DNA of 38,679 bases from Planctomycetota bacterium. GTDB lineage: Bacteria; Planctomycetota; Phycisphaerae; WQYP01. The notes below the pieces were generated by a model. The model ran no database searches. It had not been told where the DNA came from and worked only from the letters and a program-made list of their open reading frames with translations. The stretch's first letter is position 1. The number at the start of each line of letters is the position of its first letter. The translations under genes were made by a program, and so were the position numbers. Location: positions 1 to 38,679 of the forward strand of contig JAJYFE010000023.1 of NCBI GenBank assembly GCA_021785435.1, read 5' to 3'. Of this stretch, positions 8,393 through 17,900 are shown in pieces.

Positions 8393-8613
8393 TAGGCCCC
8401 GCCTCCTTGGGCTGCCGTGGGCCGGGCCACGCGCTCGCCGAGGAACTGTTGCAGCGGCGCGTCCGCGCCATTGTCCACGGGCCAAAGCGCGCCGGTCTCA
8501 TCCGGAGCGCGGGTACCGCTTACGCTCTGCCGTCCGGCGAGATCTTCCAGAGAGAGCGGTTGCCAGAACAGGGTGATCTCCGCTGTGCTTTGGGCCTTGC
8601 GCTCGCTGTTCAC
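8392..8613 (-). CDS. Possible small protein between YwgA-like and methylase genes
   Basis: A 73-codon frame starts at GTG (8613) with GGAGG nine bases upstream and ends in TAATG overlap with the methylase start. The product begins (M)NSERKAQSTAEITLFWQPL and continues SLEDLAGRQS; I do not recognise it. The overlap with the next gene and the Shine-Dalgarno sequence are the main arguments that it is real. The alternative is a 255-base spacer between the YwgA-like stop and the methylase. No membrane segment or cysteine motif is evident. Confidence 0.45.
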   Translation of the reverse strand: MNSERKAQSTAEITLFWQPLSLEDLAGRQSVSGTRAPDETGALWPVDNGADAPLQQFLGERVARPTAAQGGGA

Positions 8614-8647
8614 CGCGTGGGTCCTCCAGCCATCGCTCCGCGGACAG

Positions 8648-9205
8648 CTATGCGCCGATGGCCGCGCACTTCTTGGCGAGCCCGTCGATTTCGCGGAGGG
8701 CGTCGAAGGCCGAGGCCAGCGAGATGTGGGGCTTGTACTGGCGGAGCAGACGGGCGCGGCGGTCCAGCCTGGCCGCCGGCCCCAACTCCTCGGTGACGTA
8801 AAGCGCTGTCGCCAGCCGCTCCAATCCGGTAACGCCCAGCGCGCCGAGCGACTGCGCCACGAACCGCATCCGCGGCTCGTAAAGCCCCAGCGTCTTAGGC
8901 AGGCGAGCGTGCAGCGCCTCGGCGCGCGCCGTGGCGGCGAGCTTCGGGCCATACGGGACCGGCTGCGGCTCAAGCGCCAAAAATCCGTCGGCCTCGCAGG
9001 CGTTAATCTCCGTGCGCAGGTCGAAGGAAAACGGGCCGTACTGGTACAGGATGAACTCGTATCCGAGCGGAACATCGGTGAGGGTTTGCAGCACGTAGAT
9101 GGCTTTTTGCAGATGCGTCTCGCCGCACCAGCTGCCGGCAGCGCGAAGCAGCCGCGCCATTTTGGTGATGATGGCGGCCTTACGGTGTGTGTCCAGCGTG
9201 ATCAT
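8648..9205 (-). CDS. YwgA-like protein (SocA/Panacea-like fold), defence-associated
   Basis: This 185-residue protein contains HLQKAIYVLQTLTDVPLGYE and ILYQYGPFSFDLRTEI. These match the 'LQK-(I/L)-Y-L ... F-x-x-YGP(F/Y)S' pattern of Bacillus YwgA and relatives, which resemble the Panacea/SocA antitoxin fold. The start ATG (9205) has AGGAGA upstream and lies 26 bases inside the end of the HD gene, implying translational coupling. From memory, ywgA and the HD gene ywfO are neighbours in Bacillus subtilis, so the HD/YwgA-like pairing seen here may be an ancient partnership. Biochemical function is unknown. A role as partner or inhibitor of the HD protein is a guess. Confidence 0.6.
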   Translation of the reverse strand: MITLDTHRKAAIITKMARLLRAAGSWCGETHLQKAIYVLQTLTDVPLGYEFILYQYGPFSFDLRTEINACEADGFLALEPQPVPYGPKLAATARAEALHARLPKTLGLYEPRMRFVAQSLGALGVTGLERLATALYVTEELGPAARLDRRARLLRQYKPHISLASAFDALREIDGLAKKCAAIGA

Positions 9206-10547
9206 GGTCGGTCTCCTGTGCCGGTGGCCTGATTATCTCCGCGCGGCGCCTGTCGAGCCACGCCTGCGCCCTGTCCCGGAGCCGCGGTTCGACGTATACG
9301 CTGTCCACCGCCAGTCGCGGCAAGTTGGCGATGGGTGTGGAGAGCGCCGTCGCCGCGGAGATTCTACCGTCGCGCATGCGCACGGGGAATTCGGTCGGCT
9401 TCGAGGTCTCAGTATACCGGTCGTGGCGAAAATTGGCGCGGCCGAATTGCCTCCCCAGGGCCGCGAAGACCAGCCCGCCGGCGGCACGGTTGACCGCGAC
9501 GTCCTGCGGGCTGCGTTCGTAGAGAAGGCGGTAGTGCTCCCGCCGTACGATGCGGCGGGCGGGGTCGTGGCCGGGCGCCGCGGGGTCGCCTGCGGCCTTG
9601 GAAATCGCGGCCGTAACCTCATTGTCCGTGAGAAGCAAATGCTCCGCAGGATCGACGCTGAATCGCCCCTGCGGCAGCCAGGCGGATAGAAACTCCTTAA
9701 GGTGGAGGTCGTAGATGCGCCGGACGGGATGGAAATAAAGCTGTGTGTACATGAAGTAGCGTGCCAGGAGCAGCGCCTCGGCTGAATGAAGACCGCCCTC
9801 TTCTATGCCGAGAACCGGCCTGGTCGGACCGTCCTTCTCCTTCTCGTCCACCGGCGCCGCCGGGAGGATGCGCATGGTGTCAACGAGGCGATAATGGTCG
9901 AATTTTCCGTATGCCACCCCGGCGTGATGGGAGTCACGCAGAAGATAATCCATTCGGTCGGCGCCGAACGCATCTCCGACGATGATATCGGCCAGAATTG
10001 TCTCCCAGGCCGACAACCGGCGGCGGGGCCGGAGCTCGGCCGCCCCGGCCGGACCCAGCGCCAATTTTACGATATCTGCAGGCCGCGGCTCCGGCTTCAT
10101 CGCGCCCCAACACCGGCGCATCTCCGGGGAGCCGATATGCGCCGCGGAAAGCGTCTCGTGCGTGCAGTCGGGGAGCAGTAGTTCCTTCTCCGCCGCGTGT
10201 GAGAACGGCAGGTGACCGAGGTCGTGCGTGAGCGCCGCAGCGCGGAGAATTTTACGCCACGACCGCAGATGGTCGCTATTGGTCAACTCGGGCAGAAGCT
10301 CGCGCAGTTCGGGTGGCACGTTGCCCGGCGCGGTGACGACATCGAAAATGCGCGTGGCGAGCTCCATCACGCCCAGCGAGTGCTCGAAACGGCGGTGGGT
10401 CGCGCCGGGATAGACAAGGTAGGTGAGGGCCAGTTGATGAATATAGCGCAGCCGCTGGAACGGCCGCGAATTGACGACCTCCCGCTCATCGTCCGCGAGC
10501 TTGACGAAGACGTGGATAGGATCGCGGATCTCATGGAACTCCTTCAC
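9180..10547 (-). CDS. HD-domain phosphohydrolase (dGTPase/SAMHD1-like)
   Basis: The 455-residue protein carries an HD metal site: H56 (RRFEHSLGV), H108-D109 (ALTHDLGHLPFSH) and D197 (DAFGADRMDYLLRDS). The last motif and 'YLLRDSHHAGVAYG' are typical of deoxynucleoside triphosphate triphosphohydrolases and of the YwfO/SAMHD1-like branch. It could deplete dNTPs or degrade a nucleotide signal during infection; neither is shown by sequence. Its ATG overlaps the helicase stop by four bases (ATGA), and its own end overlaps the YwgA-like start, so it is embedded in the defence operon. The C-terminal 200 residues match the usual length of this family. Confidence 0.85.
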   Translation of the reverse strand: MKEFHEIRDPIHVFVKLADDEREVVNSRPFQRLRYIHQLALTYLVYPGATHRRFEHSLGVMELATRIFDVVTAPGNVPPELRELLPELTNSDHLRSWRKILRAAALTHDLGHLPFSHAAEKELLLPDCTHETLSAAHIGSPEMRRCWGAMKPEPRPADIVKLALGPAGAAELRPRRRLSAWETILADIIVGDAFGADRMDYLLRDSHHAGVAYGKFDHYRLVDTMRILPAAPVDEKEKDGPTRPVLGIEEGGLHSAEALLLARYFMYTQLYFHPVRRIYDLHLKEFLSAWLPQGRFSVDPAEHLLLTDNEVTAAISKAAGDPAAPGHDPARRIVRREHYRLLYERSPQDVAVNRAAGGLVFAALGRQFGRANFRHDRYTETSKPTEFPVRMRDGRISAATALSTPIANLPRLAVDSVYVEPRLRDRAQAWLDRRRAEIIRPPAQETDHDHAGHTP

Positions 10548-13500
10548 GGCGCCGCTCCGCCCCGAGACGCTTTCTCCACCGCTTCCGCCGGAATATCAAA
10601 ATATCGTGCCGCAACGACTTCTTTTTTCGCATAGTCCAGCTGTTTAGCCGGGTTCTGGATGCGCAGCGGCTCGGCGCGGGGATTATCCAGCGGGTCCCAG
10701 ACTACGTAAAGCCAGTACGAATCGCCAAGTTGCGTGGCTTTGTACCACTCATTGGTGGTCAGGCGGATGGGCTGGCCGCGGGCGCGGCCCTTGACTTCGA
10801 TGCGGCGAATGTCCGTGAGTGGATCTCGGTAACCGGTCTGGGCATCGGCGGGGCCGAGACTGCGGACATCAAAGCCGATCTTCAGGTGGCCGACACGCTC
10901 GCACGACCAGCCGCGCCGGGTTTCCCAGGCCACCACGATGTCTTCGGCGGCAAGCTCGGAGCGGCGGCGGATTTCGGGATCGATGTCTTCGGCCAATAGC
11001 TGGGCCGCGTCGGCGCCGGCCGGCAGGACGATGGCGGTCGCCAGGTAGCGGACCGGGCCATGGCGGGCGAGATTGAGGCGCTCCAGGCCGTCCATGCGCT
11101 CCTTTCGCGTGCGCTTCAGGTCGCCTAAGTCATTTTCAGCACGCTGGCGAGCCAGGGCAACGTCGGGGGATGAGGCTTCGCGGGCGCGCAGGGCCATTAC
11201 GCGATCCTGGGCGGCGCGGGTGCGGGCGTCAAAGGAGCGCTCCAGGTAGTCGCGGCAGATGGCCACGAAGCGCTGGCGTTCCTGCTGGCAGCGGTGGCGC
11301 GCCGCCATTTGGTGCGTACTTTTAAGAAAATCGCGCGCGGCGGTCGAATCAACAGGGTCAAGCAGCGCGGGCGGTTTGGGGTGGGCCGGCAGGTCGAGCA
11401 GACTGTCCGCCGGTACGACACCGAACCTTTCCGCGGCCGGTGCTTGCGGGTCCTCGCGTACGGCGACCAGTTCGGCGAAAAGGGTTTCGGGGATACCGTT
11501 GGTTTTCTGGCCGCGAATCGCCATCTCAAAAAAGTGCAGCCGGTAGGGCCGGTCGGCCAGGGGGTCGACATAGACGGCGGCGCCAGCCGGTAGCGATGCC
11601 AGATGCTCGTTGAGCCGTTCGTCCACGGCGGCGTAGAGCGGATGGCCGGGGCCGACTAACACGGCATCAAGATGCTGGTCAAGGTCGAGCACTTCTTTAT
11701 GGAAGGTGAGTTTCCGGTAGGCGGGCTCGGCCTTGCCCAGCCGGCGAACGGCGGCCAGGCGTTCGGAGCGCAGGTCGGCCAACACGTGCTCAATGCGCCA
11801 CAAGCCGTCGGCCCGCGGCTCGATTTTCAGCCCGACCTGTTTGGCGGCCTCGAGGAAATGGCGTTCCACATACTTGGGCATGAGCCGCCGTTCCTCGGCC
11901 TCGGCGTTGGACCGCTGGAAGGCGGAAAAATCCACATTGGCGCGGGCCAGGGCAATGCCGGTGAGTTGCTCATATTGGCGCAGGCTGGCGGGGTCAATCT
12001 TGCCAATACGGTCGAGATATTCCTCCAGTCGGCGGGGATCGTGGGCCGCCTCGCGGAGCATGTCGGGGAGGTTGACGTCGTTGAGGGACAGGATTTCGCC
12101 GATAACGTCGAAGACACGGTCAGCTAGAACGGCGCGCATCTGTTCCATTTTTTCGAGGAGCCGGCGCAGGATGCGACCTTCGATAATCGGCTGGCCTTCT
12201 TCGGAATCGCCCGCGACAAAATTGTAGACGTTCACATCACGATCCTGGCCGATGCGGTGAATGCGCCCCAGGCGCTGCTCCAGCCGGGTGGGATTCCAGG
12301 GTAGATCGTAGTTGATCATCAGGTGGCAGAATTGGAGGTTGATGCCTTCGCCGGCGGCTTCGGTGGCCACACAGATCTGGCTGGCGGTGCGGAATTCCTC
12401 CTGGGCGCGCTTGCGCTCGTGGGGATTCAGGCCGCCATGGATTCTGCATGTTGAGTAACCCCAGCGCTCGAGCTGTTCGCAGAGGTACGTCAGCGTATCC
12501 TTATGTTCGGTGAAGATCAGCAGCTTGCCGCGGCCATCGGCGAGTTCCTTGAATTCCGCGTGTTCCAGGCACTGGCGCAATTCCTCGAGCTTCGAGTCGC
12601 GGGCGTGGTCGCGCACGCGCCGGGCCTGGGCGTGCAACTCCTGGAGGGCGGCGATTTCGGTGCGGAATTCGTCCAGTTCGACAGCGGCGGTGGCTTCGTC
12701 GGCCAGGCGGTCGCGCTCGGTTTCGTCGAGATCGTCTTCATCCTGTTCAGAGTCCGCGATACGTCCCTGCAGTTCCGTCAGTCGGTGGCGGCGCTGGTGA
12801 GGCGGAAGTTCCTCGAGTTCGGCGAGGAGCTTCTGCTGGCGCTCCAGGCGCCGGCGGATCGACTCGCAGATGGCATGGGCGGAGCTGGCCAGCCGGCGCT
12901 GCAGGACCGTGCGCGCCAGAGCCACGCTGGCCTTGCGCCGGCCGCTGGCCTGGGGCAGAAAGCGATTGATGAACGCCGTGACCTCCTTATAGAGGTCGTA
13001 TTCCTCGCGGGTCAGCCGAAAGGTCATGGTGTGGGCGTGGCGATCGGGGAACAGACGGCGGCCGTGCACATCCTTGAGATCCTCCTTCAGCCGCCGCAGC
13101 GCCCAGGGGCAGTTCGGGCCTAGGCGCAGGATATCGCGGCGAATTTCGCCGGCGCCGTCGGCCAGGCGGTGGGGTTCGGGGAATAAGTCCGGGTCCAGCA
13201 GGCGGATGAAATGGGCGAAGCGGTCATCATCACCGTGGTGCGGCGTGGCGGTGAGCAGGATGAAGTTGTCCGCCTGGGCGGAGAGTTTTTCCGCGAGTTG
13301 ATAACGCTTGGTTTTTTCGGCCTCGTCGCCGCGCGAGCTGGAGCGTTTCGTGTAGGCGCTGCATTTGTGGGCTTCGTCGATGATGACCACGTCCCATTGC
13401 TGCTGCCAGACACGCTCGCGCACGTCGTCCTGCTTGGCGTAATCCATCGACGCGATCACCTGGGTGGATCGCTGCCACGGATTGACGAGTTGCTGCTGGT

Positions 13501-14068
13501 CCACGGCGGCGAAGATGAGGTCGAACGATTCGCCAAACCAGCGAAGCATTTCATCCTGCCACTGGATGGTCAGCGGGGCCGGGCAGAGAATCAGGATACG
13601 TTCGATGGCCTGGCGGAGTTTGAGTTCCTTCAGAAGCAGGCCGGCCATGATGGTCTTGCCGGCGCCGGGGTCGTCGGCCAGCAGAAAACGCAGGCGGGGC
13701 TGCGGCAGCATTTTAAGGTACACCGCCTCGATCTGGTGCGGCAGGGTGCGTATGCCGGAAAGGCTCACGGCGAACTGCTTGTCGTGGGCGTAGGCCAGGC
13801 GAATGCGCGCCGATTCGACCAGCAGCCGCACCTTTTCCGGGTCCGCAGGCGCCAGGCGGGTGACGGTATACATGGGCTGGCCGAAGAGTTGGCCGGCCTC
13901 TTCGTCGGACAGAACAGCCTCATCCGGGGTGCCGTCCGCCAAGCGGACGCGACACTCATAACTCGAGCCCAGGGACCGGACGGCTTCCAACACCACGGGC
14001 TCGGGGAAATGTCCGGGCAAGGTGATCCGGGCACCAATTGGGAATTGTTCCGGTATCAGTTCGGCCAT
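10544..14068 (-). CDS. SNF2-type helicase with C-terminal DUF3883-like domain
   Basis: First gene of the operon, 1174 residues. Superfamily 2 motifs are complete: DDPGAGKT (Walker A, 132-139), IIDEAHK (231-234 DEAH), LLTATPHHGD (motif III region), FTEHKDTL, ATEAAGEGINLQ (V) and RLEQRLGRIHRIGQ (VI). A charged coiled insert (about 390-480, rich in E, R and Q) separates the two helicase lobes. The C-terminus has RRIEVKGRA followed by LTTNEWYKATQLGDSYWLYVV, the DUF3883 signature, with an E-x-K reminiscent of PD-(D/E)xK nucleases. Such proteins remodel or translocate on phage DNA in DISARM-like systems. The ATG at 14068 has only a weak upstream purine run. A likely promoter lies at 14130-14158. 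Confidence 0.9.
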   Translation of the reverse strand: MAELIPEQFPIGARITLPGHFPEPVVLEAVRSLGSSYECRVRLADGTPDEAVLSDEEAGQLFGQPMYTVTRLAPADPEKVRLLVESARIRLAYAHDKQFAVSLSGIRTLPHQIEAVYLKMLPQPRLRFLLADDPGAGKTIMAGLLLKELKLRQAIERILILCPAPLTIQWQDEMLRWFGESFDLIFAAVDQQQLVNPWQRSTQVIASMDYAKQDDVRERVWQQQWDVVIIDEAHKCSAYTKRSSSRGDEAEKTKRYQLAEKLSAQADNFILLTATPHHGDDDRFAHFIRLLDPDLFPEPHRLADGAGEIRRDILRLGPNCPWALRRLKEDLKDVHGRRLFPDRHAHTMTFRLTREEYDLYKEVTAFINRFLPQASGRRKASVALARTVLQRRLASSAHAICESIRRRLERQQKLLAELEELPPHQRRHRLTELQGRIADSEQDEDDLDETERDRLADEATAAVELDEFRTEIAALQELHAQARRVRDHARDSKLEELRQCLEHAEFKELADGRGKLLIFTEHKDTLTYLCEQLERWGYSTCRIHGGLNPHERKRAQEEFRTASQICVATEAAGEGINLQFCHLMINYDLPWNPTRLEQRLGRIHRIGQDRDVNVYNFVAGDSEEGQPIIEGRILRRLLEKMEQMRAVLADRVFDVIGEILSLNDVNLPDMLREAAHDPRRLEEYLDRIGKIDPASLRQYEQLTGIALARANVDFSAFQRSNAEAEERRLMPKYVERHFLEAAKQVGLKIEPRADGLWRIEHVLADLRSERLAAVRRLGKAEPAYRKLTFHKEVLDLDQHLDAVLVGPGHPLYAAVDERLNEHLASLPAGAAVYVDPLADRPYRLHFFEMAIRGQKTNGIPETLFAELVAVREDPQAPAAERFGVVPADSLLDLPAHPKPPALLDPVDSTAARDFLKSTHQMAARHRCQQERQRFVAICRDYLERSFDARTRAAQDRVMALRAREASSPDVALARQRAENDLGDLKRTRKERMDGLERLNLARHGPVRYLATAIVLPAGADAAQLLAEDIDPEIRRRSELAAEDIVVAWETRRGWSCERVGHLKIGFDVRSLGPADAQTGYRDPLTDIRRIEVKGRARGQPIRLTTNEWYKATQLGDSYWLYVVWDPLDNPRAEPLRIQNPAKQLDYAKKEVVAARYFDIPAEAVEKASRGGAAP

Positions 14069-14129
14069 GGGTTTCCACCCGGTTCGGAGAATGGTTCAAG
14101 CCACCGTAGCGGCCACGCTGGGCGCGCCT

Positions 14130-14158
14130 ATTTCAAGGCGAATCCGCGGAGGTGTCAA
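14130..14158 (-). promoter_or_regulatory. Sigma-70-type promoter for the defence operon
   Basis: On the minus strand a perfect TTGACA (14158-14153) is followed after 17 bases by TGAAAT (14135-14130), four of six to the consensus. Transcription would begin near 14123, giving a leader of about 55 bases before the helicase ATG. Confidence 0.5.
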
Positions 14159-14311
14159 ACAGCTTCGATCGCGTTTCCTGGTGAAAGCGCCGGTCGCCTC
14201 TACGGGAGCGGGCATGACGTCATTGGGACAACGGTTCCCGCTCTTTCCTTCGTTAGTGGAACATCCGAGATAACGTAACAGTTCACAGGCTGCACCTGAC
14301 CCCGCGCTTCC

Positions 14312-14327
14312 CCCGATGATTATCGGG
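14312..14327. repeat. Hairpin CCCGAT-GATT-ATCGGG
   Basis: Perfect 6-bp stem. The same hairpin with a one-base longer loop is at 34581-34597. In both places a GTCGCC/GGCGAC stem follows within about 45 bases, so the two hairpins seem to travel as a composite unit. Confidence 0.7.
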
Positions 14328-14342
14328 AGGGCTACGAGATAT

Positions 14343-14370
14343 CTCGCCGGGGCGAGTCGCCCACGGCGAC
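14343..14370. repeat. Two adjacent REP-like stems sharing the GGCGAGTCGCC core
   Basis: CTCGCC-GG-GGCGAG (14343-14356) overlaps by one base with GTCGCC-CAC-GGCGAC (14356-14370). The middle arm could pair with either side, so alternative folds exist. Confidence 0.65.
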
Positions 14371-14388
14371 CTGCGGCGGACCCGTGCG

Positions 14389-14404
14389 GAGCCGCAAGCG
14401 GCTC
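14389..14404. repeat. Hairpin GAGCCGC-AA-GCGGCTC
   Basis: Perfect 7-bp stem with a 2-base loop, third palindrome of the cluster downstream of the tRNA gene. It has no T-run on either side, so it is not a typical terminator. Confidence 0.55.
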
Positions 14405-14640
14405 GGTGGCGCAGGCCGCGGTTGGACGCCGCCCCGGCTGGGCCGCAAATGATGGCCACGCGCGCCGGGCGGATCAACAGATCAGGATCGGCCGGATATA
14501 CTCTGTTCCATGGACGCTGCCGAAAGGTAAAAAGCCGCTTTTTTGTGCCGCTATGGGCCAACCTGAATCGGATACCAGGGTACGCGTGCAAGGCCGGGAA
14601 AACCCAATAAAGATGCGGATTTGCGAACAAGAAGGGGCAC

Positions 14641-14713
14641 TGGGCAGAGCCGGAATCGAACCGGCGACACAAGGATTTTCAGTCCTTTGCTCTACCAACT
14701 GAGCTATCTGCCC
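14641..14713 (-). tRNA. tRNA-Phe (GAA)
   Basis: The minus strand gives a 73-base cloverleaf: acceptor GGGCAGA/TCTGCCC, D-arm GCTC..GAGC, anticodon stem AGGACTGAAAATCCT with anticodon GAA, and T-arm GCCGG-TTCGATT-CCGGC. The discriminator is A and CCA is not encoded. Its 3' end points at the defence island, the orientation expected if an element had integrated at this tRNA. Confidence 0.97.
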
Positions 14714-14745
14714 GCATCCAGCTAAAGGCCGGGATCGTGACAGCT

Positions 14746-14774
14746 AATTTAAGCGCCCGGCCGGCCAATCGCAA
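14746..14774 (-). promoter_or_regulatory. Promoter of tRNA-Phe
   Basis: On the minus strand TTGCGA (14774-14769), 17 bases, then TAAATT (14751-14746). Transcription would start about 25 bases before the tRNA 5' end. Confidence 0.5.
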
Positions 14775-14946
14775 GCGGTGCGCACCGCCACGACCGAGCA
14801 GCTTGCAGCGATCAGCGTGCAAGGAAATAGCTGGGGTGTTCCCACTTCGCGGTTAACATTCATAGTCCCAAGCATTAACTTCCCGTCGCCGATCGCAGGC
14901 CTGATCCGCGATCACCGAAAGCGGACCGCTGGGGTTGCACACCGCT

Positions 14947-17900
14947 TCACGGAACACCGAAGATCTGCGCCGCCAATTGCAGCGGATGCAGAACCGGCCG
15001 GCCGGTAGCGTGGGCGATCTGCTGGCGGCAGGAAGTCCCGCTGGCGGTGATCACGGCCTCCGGCGGCGCCTGGCGGAGTGGATCAAATTCGGGGGCCGCG
15101 AAAATGTTCATCGAAAGATCATAATGTTTTTGGGTATATCCAAACGCCCCGGCCATGCCGCAACATCCGGCCTCCAAGGTCTGCAAGTCCCGTCCGAGCA
15201 GCTTCTGGAGCAGGTCGGCACCGGCTCGTGGACCGGCGAGCGCCTTTTGATGGCAATGGCCATGAAAAATAACGGGTCGCCCACTTAAGCCGTTGCGCCG
15301 GGTGACATCCGGCTGGACCGGATGCGCCGTCCAGAACCGTGCCGCGAAATCGTCGGCCAGCATGACTTTCCGCCGCACCGCGTCCAACCAGGCGTGGGGA
15401 CCGATATTTTTTAAATGGGGCCAATCATCGATCATGGCGCTCCAACAGGAAGGCTCGATCACCACGATCGCCCGCACCTGCGGATCCAGCAGCGCCCCCG
15501 CCATGCGCTGCAGCGTGCGCCGAGCGGTGGCGGTGGCTGATTCAAGCAAACCATTCGAGAGCATGGCGCGACCACAACATCCAAAACGGGGCAAGGCCAC
15601 GGTATAGCCTAAGGCCTCAAAGACGCACACGGCGGCCAAGCCAATATCCGATTCGCCAAAAGCGGTGAAACAATCGCCGAAGAGCGCCACTGTCGGCCGT
15701 TCTGAAACCCGCGCCCGGCCCCCACCCGTGCCCGCCCTACCCGGGCCGCACCGCCCGACCCGGCGATACAGGGACGGACCGAAATCCGGCAGAGGCCGTG
15801 CTGCGGCCAGACCCGCCAGGGAATTCAGCAGCGTCCGAACCAGGGGCAGGCGCTGCACGCGGTTGGCCAGGTTCGGCGCCAGGGCGCCCAACTGATTGAC
15901 CAACCGAATATGGCCGAAGATCTGCGCCGCCGCCGGGGTGTGGCCGCTTTCGCGGTAGCCCTGGGCCAGATACTCCGCCTTCCAACGAGCGATATCCACG
16001 TTGCTGGGGCATTCCGTCTTGCAGGCCTTGCACGACAGGCACAGATCGAGCGTTTCCAGCGTGGCCGGGTCCAGCCAGTCGGGACCATCCGGACGTTGGA
16101 AAACGCTGGCCCGCAGGGCGTTGGCCCGGCCGCGCGGCGAATGGCGTTCTTCCAGGGTGCTGCGATAGGATGGACACATCGTTCCACCGGCGGTCTTGCG
16201 GCAGAAGCCGGCGCCATTGCACATCTCCACCGCACCCTGGAAACGCCCCTGGGCGGCGTAATCAAAATAGGTGTCAAGCCCGACGGCCGGGTGTATTTGC
16301 TGCACCCGTAGATGGGTGGTGATCTGCGCGACGTCGCCGGGCCGCACGATAAAACCGGGATTCAAAATGCCCGCGGGATCGAAAATCCGCTTAATCTGCC
16401 GAAACGCACTCATCAGCTGGGGGCCGAAAAATTCTTCCAGCAACGGCCCGCGGGCCCGGCCATCGCCGTGCTCGCCCGACATCACGCCGCCGCAGGCGCG
16501 CGCCAGCCGGGCGATTTCCAGCGCGATGGCGTGCATGGCCTGGCGATCCTGCGTGGCATGCAGGTCCAGCAACGGTCGCACATGCAGCACGCCGACGGAG
16601 GCATGGGCGTAAAAAGCAGCCGTGGTGCCATGGGCCGCGACGATGCGTTTAAATTCGCGCACGAAATCCAACAGCTGGGGAACCGGAATGGCGTTGTCTT
16701 CCACAAAGGTCAGAGGTTTGCGCTGGCCTGGCACCGCATGCAGAAGTGCTTCCCCGGCTTTGCGCAAGGTCCAGGCCTGGCCCATGGAGTCGGCATCGAG
16801 ATAGGTGCGGGCTGGCTGCGCCGGCAGTGCGGCGGTCAGCCGCCGAAAATGCTCCGGCAATTCCGCCGCCTGTTTATCGGCTTCATATTCCACATACAGG
16901 AGGGCCGCGGCGGCCCGGCCTTTCCAAAGGGGCATCAATTCCAGATAACGACGACATTCGTTGTTGCCCGCGGCGGCGGCCAGCACCACGTCGTCGAGCA
17001 GTTCCACCGCACTGGGCCGGGTGGCGAGAATCACCGGCAAAGCGGCAATCGCTTCGTCCAATGAGCCAAACGCCAGGATGGCCAGACCGCGGGCGGCCGG
17101 CAGCGGCCTCAACTTCAGTCGGGCCGCGGTGATGACGGCGAGCGTTCCTTCGCTGCCACAGATCAAACCGGACAAGTCCAGATCCGCCGGCGCCACGCCG
17201 CGCTCCAGCTGGTCCAGCACCAGGTCCAGAGCGTAGCCGGCGTTACGCCGCACCAGTTTAGGGAAACGTTGACGGATCTCCGCGGCGTGCTGGCGCACGA
17301 CGCCGGCGGTCTGCTCCGCGAGGCGCAGCGCGGCGGCGTGATGGCGCCCGGCGCCTGGTTCCAGCCAGATCCATTCACCGCTGGTCAAAAGCACTTCCAC
17401 CCCGGCCAGATTTTCACTGGTGCGGCCATAGCGGATGGAGCGGGCGCCGGCGGCGTTATTGCCAATGCACCCGCCGATAGCGGCCTGGGCGATGGTCGCT
17501 GGATCGGGGGCGAAAAATAACTTCGAGCCGCCGGCGGCCAGGGCGCGGTTCAGGGATTCGATGCTCAGTCCCGGCTCAACCTCAGCCAATGCACCCGCCA
17601 CGTCCACGCGGCGAATCGCGCGAAAGCCGGGGGAAAAATCAACCACCAGGGCCTGATTCGTGCATTGGCCGGCCAGGCTGGTGCCGCCGCCGCGCGGCAA
17701 AAGGGCGACCTGGTTTTCCCGGCAGAAGTTCACCAGCGTCCGCACCTGTTCCGCGCGGCTGGGTATCACCACGCCCAAGGGGCGGACCTGGTAGAGCGAG
17801 GCGTCCGTGGCGTAGAGGATGCGGTCGTGATCTCCCAGACGCACCTGACCGACATCGTAGCGCTGCAGTGCTTCGGCCAGCGGCTGCACATCGGCAGCGA

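Larger units (their letters stand above)
14069..14640. other. Intergenic region between the island operon and tRNA-Phe
   Basis: No convincing gene. It contains the presumed operon promoter, then a cluster of palindromes between 14312 and 14404 similar to those upstream of the GspK-like gene. No integrase gene or second copy of the tRNA 3' end was seen. Confidence 0.6.

Noticed and set aside
2712-8395. Long plus-strand open frames (for example 2712-3782 and 7079-8395) opposite the defence genes
   Set aside because: They are antisense to genes with clear motifs, are Arg/Pro/Ala-rich as expected for GC-rich shadow frames, and have no recognisable domains.
1137-14068. Canonical DISARM or BREX
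   Set aside because: No DrmA/DrmB (DUF1998), PLD-type DrmC, PglZ, BrxL or Lon-like protein was found; only the methylase/helicase/ATPase theme is shared.
14529-14544. AAAAAG-CCG-CTTTTTT as a terminator for the tRNA or the operon
   Set aside because: The stem is only six base pairs, almost all A-T, and lies about 100 bases beyond the tRNA.
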